A stretch of DNA of 64,000 nt from Rhodopirellula baltica SH 1 (GCF_000196115.1 NC_005027.1:1860001-1924000); one strand, 5' to 3'; counted from the first letter of the stretch, positions 17,482 to 27,470 are shown. Numbers and translations: made by a program. Notes: generated by a model from the letters alone, not told the origin.

Positions 17482-19433
17482 ACAGCTAACTCGGAGTTCT
17501 TGGGGCTCGTTTTCTCTTTTTGGACAATTGGCAGAGTGAGGTCAAAGCGTGCACCGCATCCAGGACCATCGCTGAACGCCGCCAATTGACCACCCATTTC
17601 GCCCGCAGTGTTCGCACTGCTGTGCAGGCCAAAACCGTGGCCTTCCATCTTGGTCGTGTACCCGTGTTGGAAGATCTGCTGAAGGCTTTCAGCCGGAATA
17701 CCAATCCCGTTGTCGATCACGGAGATCGTGTTCGATTCTTCTTGCCGCGTCGCCCGAACGATGATCTGCGGATCGGAAATTTTGTTTTCAACCAAGGAGT
17801 CTTTCGCGTTTTTGATCAGGTTGATCACGATCTGCAGAAACCGGTGTTTGTCAGTCACAATCAACCTGTCGGCCTCTTCCAAATCCAACGAGATCTTGAT
17901 GTCGTGGTTCATTAAAGACGCCTTGTTCGCGGCCAGAGCATCCTCAATCAAACCTTGCAGATCGAGCTCCTGAATCATCTCGGACGAGCTTGCCATGGAC
18001 TGCTGAGCGGCAACGATTTCCTTGATGTGCTCGATGTTCTTGACCAAGTCCGTTAGTTCACCATCGATTGTTTGACGTTCGCCACTGAGTGCATGGGTGA
18101 CGCGTTGGACGTAAGCGGGAATTTTCTTGCCGCGTTGATCAGTAGCGACAAATTCGGGAAAAGTCTGCTCGTGCTCGGCGATCAGCGAAGACACTTTCTC
18201 TAGGTTCGCCAACGCACTTTTGGAATACTGGTTGCGAATGACCGAGACCGAAACGTTAACGCTATTGAGAATGTTGCCGACGTTGTGAAGCACACCGGTC
18301 GCGATCTCTGCCATTCCCGCCTGCCGCGATGCGTCGAGCAACTCCTGGTTTAAACGAACCTTTTCTTGTTCTTGTTGAACTCGCTCCGTCGCATCAGCTT
18401 CGATGGCGATGAATCGTCGAACAATACCGTCGGCGTCGTGAATGGGCCGGACTTCGATGTCCACCCAGTACGGCTCTGCGTTCTTTCGGTAGTTGATTGT
18501 CTGGACGTTGAATCCCGATCGGTTCGCGATTGCATCTCGCATGACGGAGCAAACCTTTGGGTCGGTTTGGGGACCATGCAGAAGGTCCGAAGGACGCTTG
18601 CCGATGACTTCATCAGCTGAATAGCCGGTGATGCGTGTGAACCCTTCGTTCACCCATTCGATCGTCGCGTCCGCGTGCGTGATGATGACTGCGTTGTCGG
18701 TATAACGAGCTACAAGGGCAAGCTTCTCTGTTTCCGCGGTTTTTTCGGCCAGCAGGTCGTAGGCTTCCGACAATTCTTTGGTGCGTTCAGCGACCTGTTG
18801 ATCGACCGAGCGTTTTGCAAACTCGATTTCTGTTTGTCGAACACAAAGTTCCCACACCTCCTTGCGAAGTCGATAACATCCCGGCGCCAAGAATGCGACC
18901 TCGAACAACACCCAAGCGGCGTGCTCAATCCATCGATAGGGGCTCTCGGTCATGATGCCGAACACCGACAATGGATAGAAGACGCCTCGGACGAAGTGAT
19001 CCAGTGCAACAACAGCGGTCGCACTGATGAGGATTCGCCAATCGCGATAGATACTGAGAATTGCGAGCGAAGCAAACACGTGAAAGTGCGTCTCGATCCG
19101 TCCGCCTGAAAGGTGAATCAGCAGGGCTGACCAGAGCATTTGCACGACCGCGACGACATGACGCGTTGATGCCTCTCGGGGGAACATCCGCATCCATAGG
19201 ATCGCGAATCCAGACAACGACATTCCGATCAGAAACGCCGCCCAAACGTGAATGTGGACCTCGTTACGTTGTCCAATCCAAGTCAGTGGCGATAGAAATG
19301 CTGCGAATGCCAATCCCAATGCCCATTGCCCCGCCATGATCCAGGTCATGAACCGGTGGACCCACAAGCACTCGTGCTCGTAGCGTTTCTGGAACAATTC
19401 GTTTGTTGCTGCGATACCCGCTGGACTTTGCAT
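17478..19433 (-). CDS. membrane PAS-domain sensor histidine kinase
   Basis: Inner-membrane sensor kinase, about 651 residues. Domain order: five or six hydrophobic segments over about residues 25-200, a coiled coil, a PAS/PAC domain (about 255-375, TDNAVIITHADATIEWVNEG), the phosphoacceptor region with the His in GVLHNVGNILNS (about 405), and a HATPase_c domain. The latter has NLIKNAKDSL (N box), DNGIGIPAE (G1) and GHGFGLHSSA (G2). The LHNVGN phosphorylation motif differs from the common H-E-x-N/D type. The ATG at 19433 is chosen because the upstream gene stops at 19436, leaving a 2-bp gap; its own stop overlaps the next start. The order RedB-like protein, kinase, GGDEF-EAL regulator suggests a redox or metal signal converted into cyclic-di-GMP change; that is inference. 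Confidence 0.88.
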   Translation of the reverse strand: MQSPAGIAATNELFQKRYEHECLWVHRFMTWIMAGQWALGLAFAAFLSPLTWIGQRNEVHIHVWAAFLIGMSLSGFAILWMRMFPREASTRHVVAVVQMLWSALLIHLSGGRIETHFHVFASLAILSIYRDWRILISATAVVALDHFVRGVFYPLSVFGIMTESPYRWIEHAAWVLFEVAFLAPGCYRLRKEVWELCVRQTEIEFAKRSVDQQVAERTKELSEAYDLLAEKTAETEKLALVARYTDNAVIITHADATIEWVNEGFTRITGYSADEVIGKRPSDLLHGPQTDPKVCSVMRDAIANRSGFNVQTINYRKNAEPYWVDIEVRPIHDADGIVRRFIAIEADATERVQQEQEKVRLNQELLDASRQAGMAEIATGVLHNVGNILNSVNVSVSVIRNQYSKSALANLEKVSSLIAEHEQTFPEFVATDQRGKKIPAYVQRVTHALSGERQTIDGELTDLVKNIEHIKEIVAAQQSMASSSEMIQELDLQGLIEDALAANKASLMNHDIKISLDLEEADRLIVTDKHRFLQIVINLIKNAKDSLVENKISDPQIIVRATRQEESNTISVIDNGIGIPAESLQQIFQHGYTTKMEGHGFGLHSSANTAGEMGGQLAAFSDGPGCGARFDLTLPIVQKEKTSPKNSELAV

Positions 19434-19435
19434 GA

Positions 19436-20029
19436 TCAGGCACCTTCGCTGGGGACAACGATGGCACATCCAAACACCGGCCATTCCCTGCGATCTTCTG
19501 ATTCGCCGTTGACACTATGCAGAAACGCAACACCGCTGTCGCAATTTCCCTCGTGGCCTCGAGACGGTGTGATCCCACCGCTGAAACTCAGCTTTGAGTC
19601 GTTATAGACAAGCACATGGCCAGACGTTGCGACATCAAATTGGCGACACGCTTTCGCGTTGTGGTCGGCGACAATGGATACATTGCCAAACGATCGCAAT
19701 TTGTCGGTCGTCTCCGATTCAATCCAATGATCCGTCTCACCGGATGGAACAAAGGCGTAAGCAATGATCGTCGGTTGAGAGGTGAATGATGCGATCATCC
19801 TTTCCATGCATCGGATCGTCGCTCGCGTGCACGGACAATGCGGATGATAGAAGACCAAAACGGTTGTTTGATTGGCGTCTTCGAATGATTGCACGCTTGA
19901 CAAACTGTGCGGCAGCAACATTGGCACAGACTGGCCGACATCGCCGGGCTGGCTGGAATACGACACGAGCTGTGTCATTCCTACCAGTCCTGGCAAGAGC
20001 AGCATTGAGAGAGCAATTTTCCAACCCAT
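19436..20029 (-). CDS. thioredoxin-fold RedB-like protein
   Basis: A 197-residue exported or membrane-anchored protein. Seen: N-terminal hydrophobic segment (about 4-22), then a thioredoxin-like beta strand and active-site loop FYHPHCPCTRATIRCMER, giving a Cys-Pro-Cys site instead of the usual Cys-x-x-Cys. Further cysteines occur in KACRQFD and the late segments HEGNCDSG and FGCAIV. The HPHCPCTR signature is that of proteins annotated RedB; I rely on recall for that name. It is the first gene of a tight minus-strand run with the sensor kinase (2-bp gap), which suggests it senses or relays a thiol signal to the kinase. Reductase activity is not shown by sequence alone. Confidence 0.72.
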   Translation of the reverse strand: MGWKIALSMLLLPGLVGMTQLVSYSSQPGDVGQSVPMLLPHSLSSVQSFEDANQTTVLVFYHPHCPCTRATIRCMERMIASFTSQPTIIAYAFVPSGETDHWIESETTDKLRSFGNVSIVADHNAKACRQFDVATSGHVLVYNDSKLSFSGGITPSRGHEGNCDSGVAFLHSVNGESEDRREWPVFGCAIVVPSEGA

Positions 20030-20445
20030 GAATGCAATCGATATAGCAACGAGAGACTGTTCGATACAGGGTCGCTGTCGATCACGCCGGTCGCATGAGA
20101 TCGCTGCTTACCCACTGTTTTGAATAAGAGCTTTGCACGTGAGTAACTGTGCGGTTGATGCAGATTGGGTTGCAACTATCACATGAACCATTTTGGAGGC
20201 CGATCTGGCCGATCATATCGACCTTGCTAGCTTTGCCGTGGAACGGAACCACCCGCGATACAGTGCGCGCATCCCGCCAAACGCAAAGGTTTCGTTTCGT
20301 TGATGTCGAGATCGCTTCCGGGACTGCGGCTTGACGCAAAAGTAGTTTCGCCTAGTCTGATTGGCCAACCGGAGCGGCGACCCATCATGAGCGGACATGA
20401 TGTGGCGATTCGTCCGGTATTCACGCGTTTGAAACTGAATTCCAC
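20030..20445. other. intergenic region between divergent genes
   Basis: About 415 bp between the start of the RedB-like gene (minus) and the start of the HPP gene (plus). It must hold both promoters. I see no convincing gene, repeat or strong hairpin in it. Confidence 0.5.
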
Positions 20446-21261
20446 ATGCTAGGAAGCAGATGGTTAGGCGTTGAACTTGTTGAAGTCAGCCTGCATGAAA
20501 AATTGATCTCGGCGGTAGGATCCGCCTGCGCAATCTACTGTGTTTTCTACGTCACCAACCTTTGTCTGCCCGGACTAGCTGCGGCGGGCGTGATTGCATC
20601 GATGGGAGCAAGCGCGGTTCTGCTGTATGCGGTTCCCCATGGCCCATTGTCTCAGCCTTGGCCGCTGGTCGCGGGGCATACGATTTCGGCCTGCATTGGT
20701 GTGACGTGTTACCAATGGATCAGCCACCCGGCGCTGGCAACAGCACTCGCGGTTGGTATCTCCATTGGACTGATGTACCAACTGCGTTGCATCCATCCGC
20801 CGGGCGGCGCGACCGCGTTCACTGCTGTGATGGGAGGCGATGCCATTCACGAACTGGGATACATGTATGTTCTGTGCCCGATTCTGCTGAACGTTGTCTT
20901 GATGCTGACGCTCGCCGTATTGATCAATGCACCATTCCGCTGGCGACGCTACCCGGCGGGGTTATTTCGCTCTGCAAATGAAGGCTTGGCAATTGAACGT
21001 ATTGGTTCGGCCCCGTCTCATGAACAGGTTTTGGCGGCCCTCCGTTCGTTGGATTCATTTGTCGATGTGAGTGAAGAAGATCTGGTCCGACTCGTGCGTG
21101 AGTTGGGCAGTGCCGATGACTTGCTGTTCCAATCAAGCGACCATTCGCAGCACAAGGTTTCGCTGAGTGAACCGCAAAAACGTACGATTGAGCTGACTGA
21201 AGCCCCAGGCGAACTCCTGAAGCGAAGCTTGTCGGACAAATCGAACCAAATGCTGCAATAG
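20446..21261 (+). CDS. HPP-family integral membrane protein
   Basis: A 271-residue inner-membrane protein with five or so hydrophobic segments in the first 165 residues. It carries the family motif as CIHPPGGATA around residue 115, preceded by GPLSQPWPLVAGH, the usual second conserved block. Known HPP proteins include chloroplast/cyanobacterial nitrite transporters, so nitrite or another anion is a possible substrate; that is inference. The cytoplasmic tail (about 170-271) contains a SFVDVSEEDLVRLVREL segment seen in HPP proteins that carry CBS modules, but no CBS domain is recognisable. Downstream, on the opposite strand, lies an NtrB/NtrC-like pair, which would fit nitrogen metabolism. Confidence 0.82.
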   Translation: MLGSRWLGVELVEVSLHEKLISAVGSACAIYCVFYVTNLCLPGLAAAGVIASMGASAVLLYAVPHGPLSQPWPLVAGHTISACIGVTCYQWISHPALATALAVGISIGLMYQLRCIHPPGGATAFTAVMGGDAIHELGYMYVLCPILLNVVLMLTLAVLINAPFRWRRYPAGLFRSANEGLAIERIGSAPSHEQVLAALRSLDSFVDVSEEDLVRLVRELGSADDLLFQSSDHSQHKVSLSEPQKRTIELTEAPGELLKRSLSDKSNQMLQ

Positions 21262-21509
21262 AGAATGCAAACAGATCGGGCGCGACGCGAGTGCCCTGGC
21301 GAGATGTGCATGTGCAGGACGTCTCGCGTCGATTGGGTTCTTCATCCATCCGCCCGCAAACAGTGATCGTGTATCGCTTCAGAGGCTTGTCAGGTTTTGG
21401 CCACGGCTATTCGCCGAGTCTTTGGCATACGCTCAATCAATGCGCATTCCGATAGACTTCCGATCACTTTTACGGCTGGGACTGCGGGGCATTTTGCTCC
21501 ACGCGGACA

Positions 21510-22958
21510 TCATCTACGAAAATCATTCGCGTCGATGTGGTGCCGTTTCAGAAGCTTGTTCATGCCTTGCCGAGACAGTCCCGCTTGCCTAGCCGCACTG
21601 GCGATGACGCCGTGATGTTTTCCGAGAAGCTGCACCAGGTAAGCACGATCGGCGGTATCGAGCGCTTCGTCACGCGACACTTCGGCCAGATCCAATGTTT
21701 CGAAAGGTGTCTCATTGATCGAATCGCGAAGCGGCTTGGGCAAATCGCTGGCCTCGATTACCGGGCCTTTGGCAAGAGCCAATGACCGTTCGACGACGTT
21801 TCGAAGCTCACGGATGTTGCCGGGCCAGCGGTAGCTACGGAAACACTCCAGTGTCTCGTAAGCGAAAGAACTCGGATTGACGCCTGCTGGTTGATGCTTT
21901 TGCAAAAACGCATTGGCCAGTAGAATCACATCATCGCCACGATCGCGTAGTGGAGGCAACTCGATGTGCACAACCGCCAAGCGATAGTAGAGATCGTGTC
22001 GAAAACGTTCAGCATCAACTTCATTCTGCAAGTCGCGATTCGTGGCGCAAACAAATCGAGTGTCGACTCGGATCGACTGACTATCGCCAACCGGCGTGAA
22101 AGTTTGTTCCTGAATGACCCGCAATAATTTCGCTTGCGAAGACAGAGGCAATTCGCCGAGTTCGTCAATGAATGCGGTGCCGCCATCACAAGCCCGCAGC
22201 AAACCGGCTTGGTCTTTCACGGCACCGGTGAATGATCCTTTGATATGACCAAACAAAGCGGACTCGAAAAGTGACTCAGGAATCGAAGTGCAATCGATCA
22301 CTTGCATCGCGTTGTCACGTCGATGACTCCGGCAATGAATCGCTTTGGCGATCACCTCTTTTCCCGTTCCACTTTCTCCGGTGATCAGAACGTTGGTGTC
22401 GCTCATCGCCACACGTTCCACAATCTCCAAAACCTCCAGCATCTTTGGGCTTTCACCGATGATGCCGAGATCTTTCGACCAAGCGGGTGTATCGGCTGAC
22501 GCTCGTTCGTCGCCTGGTGTCGGCGCACTGCTTTGTTCGATCGCTTTCCGATTGCCCGCTTGAGAGAGTGAACGCTGGACCGCGGTGAGCAGTTCTTCTA
22601 GCTTCACCGGTTTGAGTAAGTAATCCGTGACACCCAGGCGAACGCTTTCGATTGCCGATGGCAGTGAGGGTGCACCCGTGACGACAATCATGGGAACGTC
22701 CGAGTGCTTGGTTCGGCCTTCTTTTAAAAGCTCGAACTTCAAATTGCCCGGCATGTTGAGGTCCGAGAGAATCAGATCGAACTTGTGTTCCTCAAGTACC
22801 GAAATTGCATCGTTCGCGTCTTCGACGCAGAGGCATTCATACCCCTCTTCACGCAGGAATTCAGCCGTCGTTTCGCGAAAGAGCGGTTCATCGTCCGCAA
22901 TCAAGATGCGTTGAGTCGTTGATGTATTCAATGCTCTTCTGGCTCCGTCTTCAGGCAT
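21510..22958 (-). CDS. sigma-54-dependent response regulator (NtrC family)
   Basis: Transcription activator for sigma-54 promoters. Domain order: receiver at about residues 15-130 (ILIADDEP, phosphoacceptor Asp in [10 protein letters not shown], Lys in [10 protein letters not shown]); AAA+ at about 165-400 with Walker [12 protein letters not shown], Walker [11 protein letters not shown] and the R-finger region; and a C-terminal Fis-type helix-turn-helix ending [23 protein letters not shown]. The sigma-54 contact loop reads GSFTGA instead of GAFTGA. The ATG at 22958 is chosen over a TTG at 22976; it overlaps the kinase gene's end by about 30 bp, so the pair is coupled. Targets cannot be deduced from the window. 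Confidence 0.92.
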   Translation of the reverse strand: MPEDGARRALNTSTTQRILIADDEPLFRETTAEFLREEGYECLCVEDANDAISVLEEHKFDLILSDLNMPGNLKFELLKEGRTKHSDVPMIVVTGAPSLPSAIESVRLGVTDYLLKPVKLEELLTAVQRSLSQAGNRKAIEQSSAPTPGDERASADTPAWSKDLGIIGESPKMLEVLEIVERVAMSDTNVLITGESGTGKEVIAKAIHCRSHRRDNAMQVIDCTSIPESLFESALFGHIKGSFTGAVKDQAGLLRACDGGTAFIDELGELPLSSQAKLLRVIQEQTFTPVGDSQSIRVDTRFVCATNRDLQNEVDAERFRHDLYYRLAVVHIELPPLRDRGDDVILLANAFLQKHQPAGVNPSSFAYETLECFRSYRWPGNIRELRNVVERSLALAKGPVIEASDLPKPLRDSINETPFETLDLAEVSRDEALDTADRAYLVQLLGKHHGVIASAARQAGLSRQGMNKLLKRHHIDANDFRR

Positions 22959-24160
22959 CTCGGTAGTTGGACGCAAAACTCGGTTCCTTCGTTCGGTTCG
23001 CTGGAAACGTCAATCGACCCCCGCATCGCCTCGATCAAACCACGGGTGACGGACAGCCCCAAACCCATGCCTTGCCCCACCGTCGTCGTCTTGGTGCTGA
23101 AGAATGGGTCAAAGATGGAGTCGATCACATCATTAGCGATCCCGCATCCCCGATCGACCACTCGCAAGACCAACGCGTCATCATTGGCGGTGACGACGAG
23201 CTGGACTTCCTGACCCGGCGATGATGCCTGGATCGCATTGTGCACGAGGTTGAGAAGGATCTGTTTCAATTCGCCTTCACGAAGCAATACTTCGTCGACG
23301 CCGAGCTCTTTCGTCGCCGGAAGAGCCTCGCATTCTAATTCGACTTTCACTTTGAATTTGCGTGACATCGGAAGAGCAAGCGACATCAGCTCTTCCAAGC
23401 ATCGACGAACATTGAATACGACGGCCTTTTGCTGACTCGGCCGATAAAGCTGGAACATTTGGTGTGTGATGCCACGAATACGCTCAATTTCACCGTCGAT
23501 CAAATCGAGTTTGTCGTAATGCTTCACGTTCGATGGCAGGTGCCGCTTGAGAAGTGCGAATGCGTTTCGGATGCCAGCAAGCGGATTGTTGATCTCATGC
23601 GCGACGCCAGCGGCAAGTTCGCCCAACGCGGCCAGTTTTTCCATCTTCAGTCGATGTTTTTCGAGCTCCGCAATTTTGGCGGTCCGCATCTGTACCAAGT
23701 GTTCCAGTTCTGCATTCTGTTCCCGCAGTTGCTCCCGCATTTGTCGACGTTCCGTCACATCGCGAAAGCTTGCTCGGAAGCCCAACGAATTGCCTTCGCG
23801 ATCGGTCATCGGCTGCCAAGAAACGGCGACCCACGACGTGGATTGATCACGATGCAACACTTTGAATTCGACGTTGTTGCCGGTACTTCCTTTGGATGCT
23901 TCCTCCAAGTGACACCCCATTCGTTCGCGATCTTCCGGAGCGATCATTGGCAGTGGATAGTCATCCATCGCGAGGCATTCTTTGGGCGTGTAGCCGGTGA
24001 ATCGCTCGACCGCTTGGTTCACCCAAACGACCTGCCCGTTGGCTGATTGCCAGCTCTCCCAATCCACCGTGCTTTCGGCGATCGCACGAAAGAACTCCGG
24101 CGGGATCGATTGACCGCGACGAGGAAGTACTTGTGCCGAAAGGTCGTGTCTTTGTGTCAT
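22928..24160 (-). CDS. soluble PAS sensor histidine kinase (NtrB-like)
   Basis: Cytoplasmic two-component kinase of 410 residues without transmembrane segments. Domain order: PAS/PAC at about residues 22-140 ([18 protein letters not shown], then FRDVTERR), a coiled coil, and a HisKA with phosphoacceptor His in [13 protein letters not shown] (about 184). The HATPase_c domain follows with [32 protein letters not shown] and GMGLGLS. All ATP-binding motifs are intact. It sits directly upstream of, and slightly overlaps, the sigma-54 activator, making a cognate pair. The input signal is unknown. Confidence 0.92.
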   Translation of the reverse strand: MTQRHDLSAQVLPRRGQSIPPEFFRAIAESTVDWESWQSANGQVVWVNQAVERFTGYTPKECLAMDDYPLPMIAPEDRERMGCHLEEASKGSTGNNVEFKVLHRDQSTSWVAVSWQPMTDREGNSLGFRASFRDVTERRQMREQLREQNAELEHLVQMRTAKIAELEKHRLKMEKLAALGELAAGVAHEINNPLAGIRNAFALLKRHLPSNVKHYDKLDLIDGEIERIRGITHQMFQLYRPSQQKAVVFNVRRCLEELMSLALPMSRKFKVKVELECEALPATKELGVDEVLLREGELKQILLNLVHNAIQASSPGQEVQLVVTANDDALVLRVVDRGCGIANDVIDSIFDPFFSTKTTTVGQGMGLGLSVTRGLIEAMRGSIDVSSEPNEGTEFCVQLPRCLKTEPEEH

Positions 24161-24712
24161 GAAGTCATCGTAGTTGATATCAAGTCTTCGCCGGCAAATT
24201 CGCGGTGGGAACCATGCCGTCGCTGGGACGATCCACGGCTCGAGATTCAGTTGTTCGCATCAACCCTAAGACCGGGTTCGTTCGTGTAATGGGTGAGAGA
24301 CATAGCAATGCATGTCGGCCAAATCTACCCGCGACAGAAGGCTTTCGATCGAATAGATATCGCATATTCCGTCCGGGAAATGACGCGAGCGCCAACCAAA
24401 GTGGACGCCGCGGAAACCGGGGTTGACGCTCTCTCTTTGTACGAAAGGTGGAAGCTCTGGTCAGCATAAAAACAACCCGATTCTGTCTGCGTCGTCGCGA
24501 GCCTAAATTGCTCGCAATTCAAGCTGTCAATCGAGGATGGTCTGCCATCCTGAGATTGTGGCGGTGCTTCGGATGGAGTGGATCGGCATCGTACCTGCAT
24601 CAGAGTCTTCGAAAGTGAATCCGGGGTCGGAAACCTGTTCGGGAAAGCTCTTCGTTTGGAGTGGCACCGTTTTTCGACCCACCGGAGGGAACTCCTACTG
24701 GAGGAAGAACCG
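24161..24712. other. intergenic region
   Basis: About 550 bp between the divergent kinase gene and the small membrane protein gene. The short open frames here have no family resemblance or good start context. It probably carries the promoters of both transcription units; an SD-like GGAGG stands about 9 bases before the ATG at 24713. Confidence 0.5.
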
Positions 24713-25000
24713 ATGCTGCCGGCATTGATCACCCGCCCAACGTCTCCGCAGACCGAAGTAGAAGCCAACTCAGCGAAAACGGTCTACTTCATTGACGAAT
24801 TGGGACCGGACATGTCTGACGAGCCGAACCCGCCGCCCAGTCAGCTTTTGACGAACGACGATGAAAAGAATTATGTCGTTGGGGTCATCTGCACCATGCT
24901 GGTTTTGCTGTTGCTGCCAGCGGCATTGACGTTTGTCTATCTGATCGTTTCCCCCGACGCATTCACCAACGGAATGACGGTGCGTCCTGACATTCCGTAA
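24713..25000 (+). CDS. small single-span membrane protein upstream of nhaA
   Basis: About 95 residues. The ATG at 24713 is preceded by a GGAGG ribosome-binding site at good spacing; an internal ATG (at 24809, starting MSDEPNPPP) is an alternative. Seen: a polar, acidic N-terminal part, one strong membrane helix (about residues 58-80: VVGVICTMLVLLLLPAALTF) and a short tail. No family is recognised. It lies 50 bp before nhaA on the same strand, so co-transcription is likely, and a role linked to the antiporter is possible but unproven. Confidence 0.6.
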   Translation: MLPALITRPTSPQTEVEANSAKTVYFIDELGPDMSDEPNPPPSQLLTNDDEKNYVVGVICTMLVLLLLPAALTFVYLIVSPDAFTNGMTVRPDIP

Positions 25001-25050
25001 CTTAGTTTCCTGCCCTATTTCTCGCCCAAGAGACCTATCCCAATCCTTGC

Positions 25051-26373
25051 ATGAATCACATCGAAACTAGACTCCCGCTACCGATTCAACCTATTGATCG
25101 GTGGCTACGTCCGTTTGCACGCTTCTTACACATCGAGGCAACCAGCGGGCTGGTGCTGATTTTGTGCACGGTGGTCGCCCTCGTCGCGGCCAACTCTTCT
25201 TGGGCAGATAGCTATCTAGCGTTTTGGCATACCGATCTGACGATTGCCGTCGGTGACATCGTCTTTCATCACTCACTGCATCACGTCATCAACGATGGAT
25301 TGATGGCGGTGTTTTTCTTTGTGATTGGTCTGGAAGTCAAACGTGAACTCGCCCATGGGTCGCTATCGGATTTGAAACAGGCCACTCTGCCGATTGCCGC
25401 GGCGATCGGTGGGATGATCGTGCCGGCCACGCTTTATCTATCCATGCAGTACGGCCAGCCCGGGGTGCAGGGATGGGGCATTCCAATGGCGACTGACATC
25501 GCCTTCGTCGTGGGATGCCTGGCGATCCTTGGTTCTCGCGTACCGCACAGCCTTCGAGTGCTTCTGCTTTCGCTCGCCATCGTGGATGACATTGGCGCAA
25601 TATTGGTGATCGCAATCGGCTACACCGAATCGCTGGACGGTCGCTACTTGTTTCTCGCAGCGGTCGCGGTCGGCGCAGTCCATTTCCTTTCGCGAATCGG
25701 AGTGCGTCGTTTCCCACCGTACGTGATCGTCGGCGTTCTCGCTTGGATTGCGCTCCACGAATCTGGCATTCACGCGACACTGATCGGCGTGATCCTCGGA
25801 CTGATGACTCCTGCCACGCCGACATTGGTGCCCGAGCGTTTTCGCGAATACTTGCACGAAAAGGAGCACGAATTTCAACCGAAGGAGTGGAGTCGGCGGC
25901 TACACCGCGCTGAGGTGGTTCGAGAAGTTCAGCAGCTCACGCGAGAAACAGTTTCACCGCTGGAGTACTTGGAGGTAACACTGCACCCTTGGACCGCCTA
26001 TGTGATCATGCCCGTCTTCGCGCTCGCGAATGCGGGAGTGTTGATTGAACCGGCCAACCTGAGTGACTCCGTTGCAATCGCGGTCGTGATCGGTCTGGTC
26101 GTCGGCAAGCCACTTGGAATTGCGCTGTTCAGTTGGTTGGTGATTCGATTGGGCGTGGCACGTTTGCCGAGCGGTTTGAACTGGCCAATTTTGATGTCGG
26201 GAAGTTTCCTTGCCGGTATCGGATTCACGATGGCATTGTTCATCGACGGGTTGGCATTCGGAGCCGATGGGCTCGATACTGCCAAGACTGGCGTGCTGGT
26301 CGGGTCCGCAATCAGCGCAATCGCTGGGATGGGACTGCTGCTGTGGACTCTGCCCAAACCAACTCGTCAATGA
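25051..26373 (+). CDS. nhaA: NhaA-type Na+/H+ antiporter
   Basis: Inner-membrane electrogenic Na+/H+ antiporter (two H+ in, one Na+ out in the studied E. coli protein). The 440-residue sequence shows about 11-12 hydrophobic segments, the DGLMAVFFFVIGLEVKRE block, PMATDIAFVVG (the Asp equivalent to E. coli Asp133) and LAIVDDIGAILVIA with the adjacent Asp pair that binds Na+ (Asp163/Asp164 in E. coli). A loop insert of roughly 50 polar residues (about 270-320, FREYLHEKEHEFQPKEW) is longer than in E. coli and may be regulatory. It is probably transcribed with the small membrane protein before it. Confidence 0.95.
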   Translation: MNHIETRLPLPIQPIDRWLRPFARFLHIEATSGLVLILCTVVALVAANSSWADSYLAFWHTDLTIAVGDIVFHHSLHHVINDGLMAVFFFVIGLEVKRELAHGSLSDLKQATLPIAAAIGGMIVPATLYLSMQYGQPGVQGWGIPMATDIAFVVGCLAILGSRVPHSLRVLLLSLAIVDDIGAILVIAIGYTESLDGRYLFLAAVAVGAVHFLSRIGVRRFPPYVIVGVLAWIALHESGIHATLIGVILGLMTPATPTLVPERFREYLHEKEHEFQPKEWSRRLHRAEVVREVQQLTRETVSPLEYLEVTLHPWTAYVIMPVFALANAGVLIEPANLSDSVAIAVVIGLVVGKPLGIALFSWLVIRLGVARLPSGLNWPILMSGSFLAGIGFTMALFIDGLAFGADGLDTAKTGVLVGSAISAIAGMGLLLWTLPKPTRQ

Positions 26374-26487
26374 GTGACGATTTCGTCTTGCAACTCGAAT
26401 GACGATTGGCAGGACGCGACGACCGCGGGATAATTCTGCGGTCATCGCTTCCGTACCATCGGGTCGCGGTTTAGAACGGGTAGCGGT

Positions 26488-26640
26488 TTAGAAAGTCAAC
26501 GAACGAAGCAGGATCGCAACCAAGAACAATAACAAGAGAACGGCTTGTCCAAACAAGTGAACCGTTTGTGACTCGGTATTGGGTGCAACCAAACTCGTTT
26601 TGGTGACAACAATTTCTTCGTGGGGGTTTCGCATCAACAT
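26488..26640 (-). CDS. possible small membrane protein
   Basis: About 50 residues: a polar N-terminal half (MLMRNPHEEIVVTKTSL) and a C-terminal hydrophobic helix (QAVLLLLFLVAILL) ending RSLTF. It is convergent with nhaA. The ATG at 26640 is favoured, with another two codons on. There is no family match, so it may be a tail-anchored small protein or a chance open frame. Confidence 0.4.
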   Translation of the reverse strand: MLMRNPHEEIVVTKTSLVAPNTESQTVHLFGQAVLLLLFLVAILLRSLTF

Positions 26641-26888
26641 GGTTTCGATTCCAAGAATGAGAGAAGGCATTGCCCCGTCCGTGGTATCAACCTATTTCAT
26701 TGCAATCGTGGTGCCGATGCTTGGTATTCTGTGATTTCACTTGGAAACACCGTGTAAACGCATCAGAATGCTGGCTGTGCGATTGAATGTTCATTCAGCT
26801 GCGTCAATCAACGTTTCCTCACGTCAACTTCTAGTGACGCTTTCATCCCATCTTTTCACCGGGCAATCCGTTGACCGTATACGCTCGC

Positions 26889-27470
26889 ATGATCTCGTTT
26901 ACCTGCATCGTGATGCTGGGTTGGTTGCTGACATCTGCAGTCGCTTTCAGTCAGACCGTCTCAAACTTGGACTCGGCAAACAGTGGAACAGCGGTTCACT
27001 CTTCGGACGCCGAATCACCACATGATCCACCAAAGCCGACGTTGGTCGAAGCAAAAACGCGTGCGATGATTCTGCATGAAACGTTTCACGGTGCGTTGCA
27101 AGTCATGCATCGCGACTTCTTCCGCGAAGACGACGGGCTGAGCATTCCATCGCGTTCGCTTGAAGATGTCTTTGCCGAAATTGAAAAGAGTCACGGCATC
27201 GAGTTGCGATGGATCGCGGTCGATTTAAAAGCGATGAATATCGACAACGAACCTGAGACGCGATTTGAAAAACGAGCGGCACAGCAACTGAAAACCGGCA
27301 AAACGAGTTTCGATGAGACCGACGAAAACACCTATCGATTCGCGGGAAGGATACGATTGTCAGCGACCTGCCTCAGTTGCCACGCTTCGCGACGAACCAA
27401 CAACGACGATCGTGCCGCAGCCTTGGTGATCTCCATTCCGCTATCGACAGAACCAACTGACGATCGATAG
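26889..27470 (+). CDS. secreted Tll0287-like (DUF3365) c-type haem protein
   Basis: Exported protein of about 193 residues. Seen: a signal peptide (about residues 1-22, ending AVAFSQ), a low-complexity Ser/Asp linker, and then an alpha/beta domain like the cyanobacterial Tll0287 sensor domain. It has one c-type haem attachment motif, CLSCH, at about residue 163. It is a stand-alone domain with no kinase fused. The ATG at 26889 is preferred because the signal peptide starts there. A redox- or haem-based sensor or electron carrier is likely. Confidence 0.72.
   Translation: MISFTCIVMLGWLLTSAVAFSQTVSNLDSANSGTAVHSSDAESPHDPPKPTLVEAKTRAMILHETFHGALQVMHRDFFREDDGLSIPSRSLEDVFAEIEKSHGIELRWIAVDLKAMNIDNEPETRFEKRAAQQLKTGKTSFDETDENTYRFAGRIRLSATCLSCHASRRTNNDDRAAALVISIPLSTEPTDDR

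Noticed and set aside
24662-24677. TGGCAC-containing sequence resembling a sigma-54 promoter before the nhaA unit
   Set aside because: The -12 part reads TTCGA instead of TTGCA, so the invariant GC is missing, although the neighbouring sigma-54 activator made it tempting.
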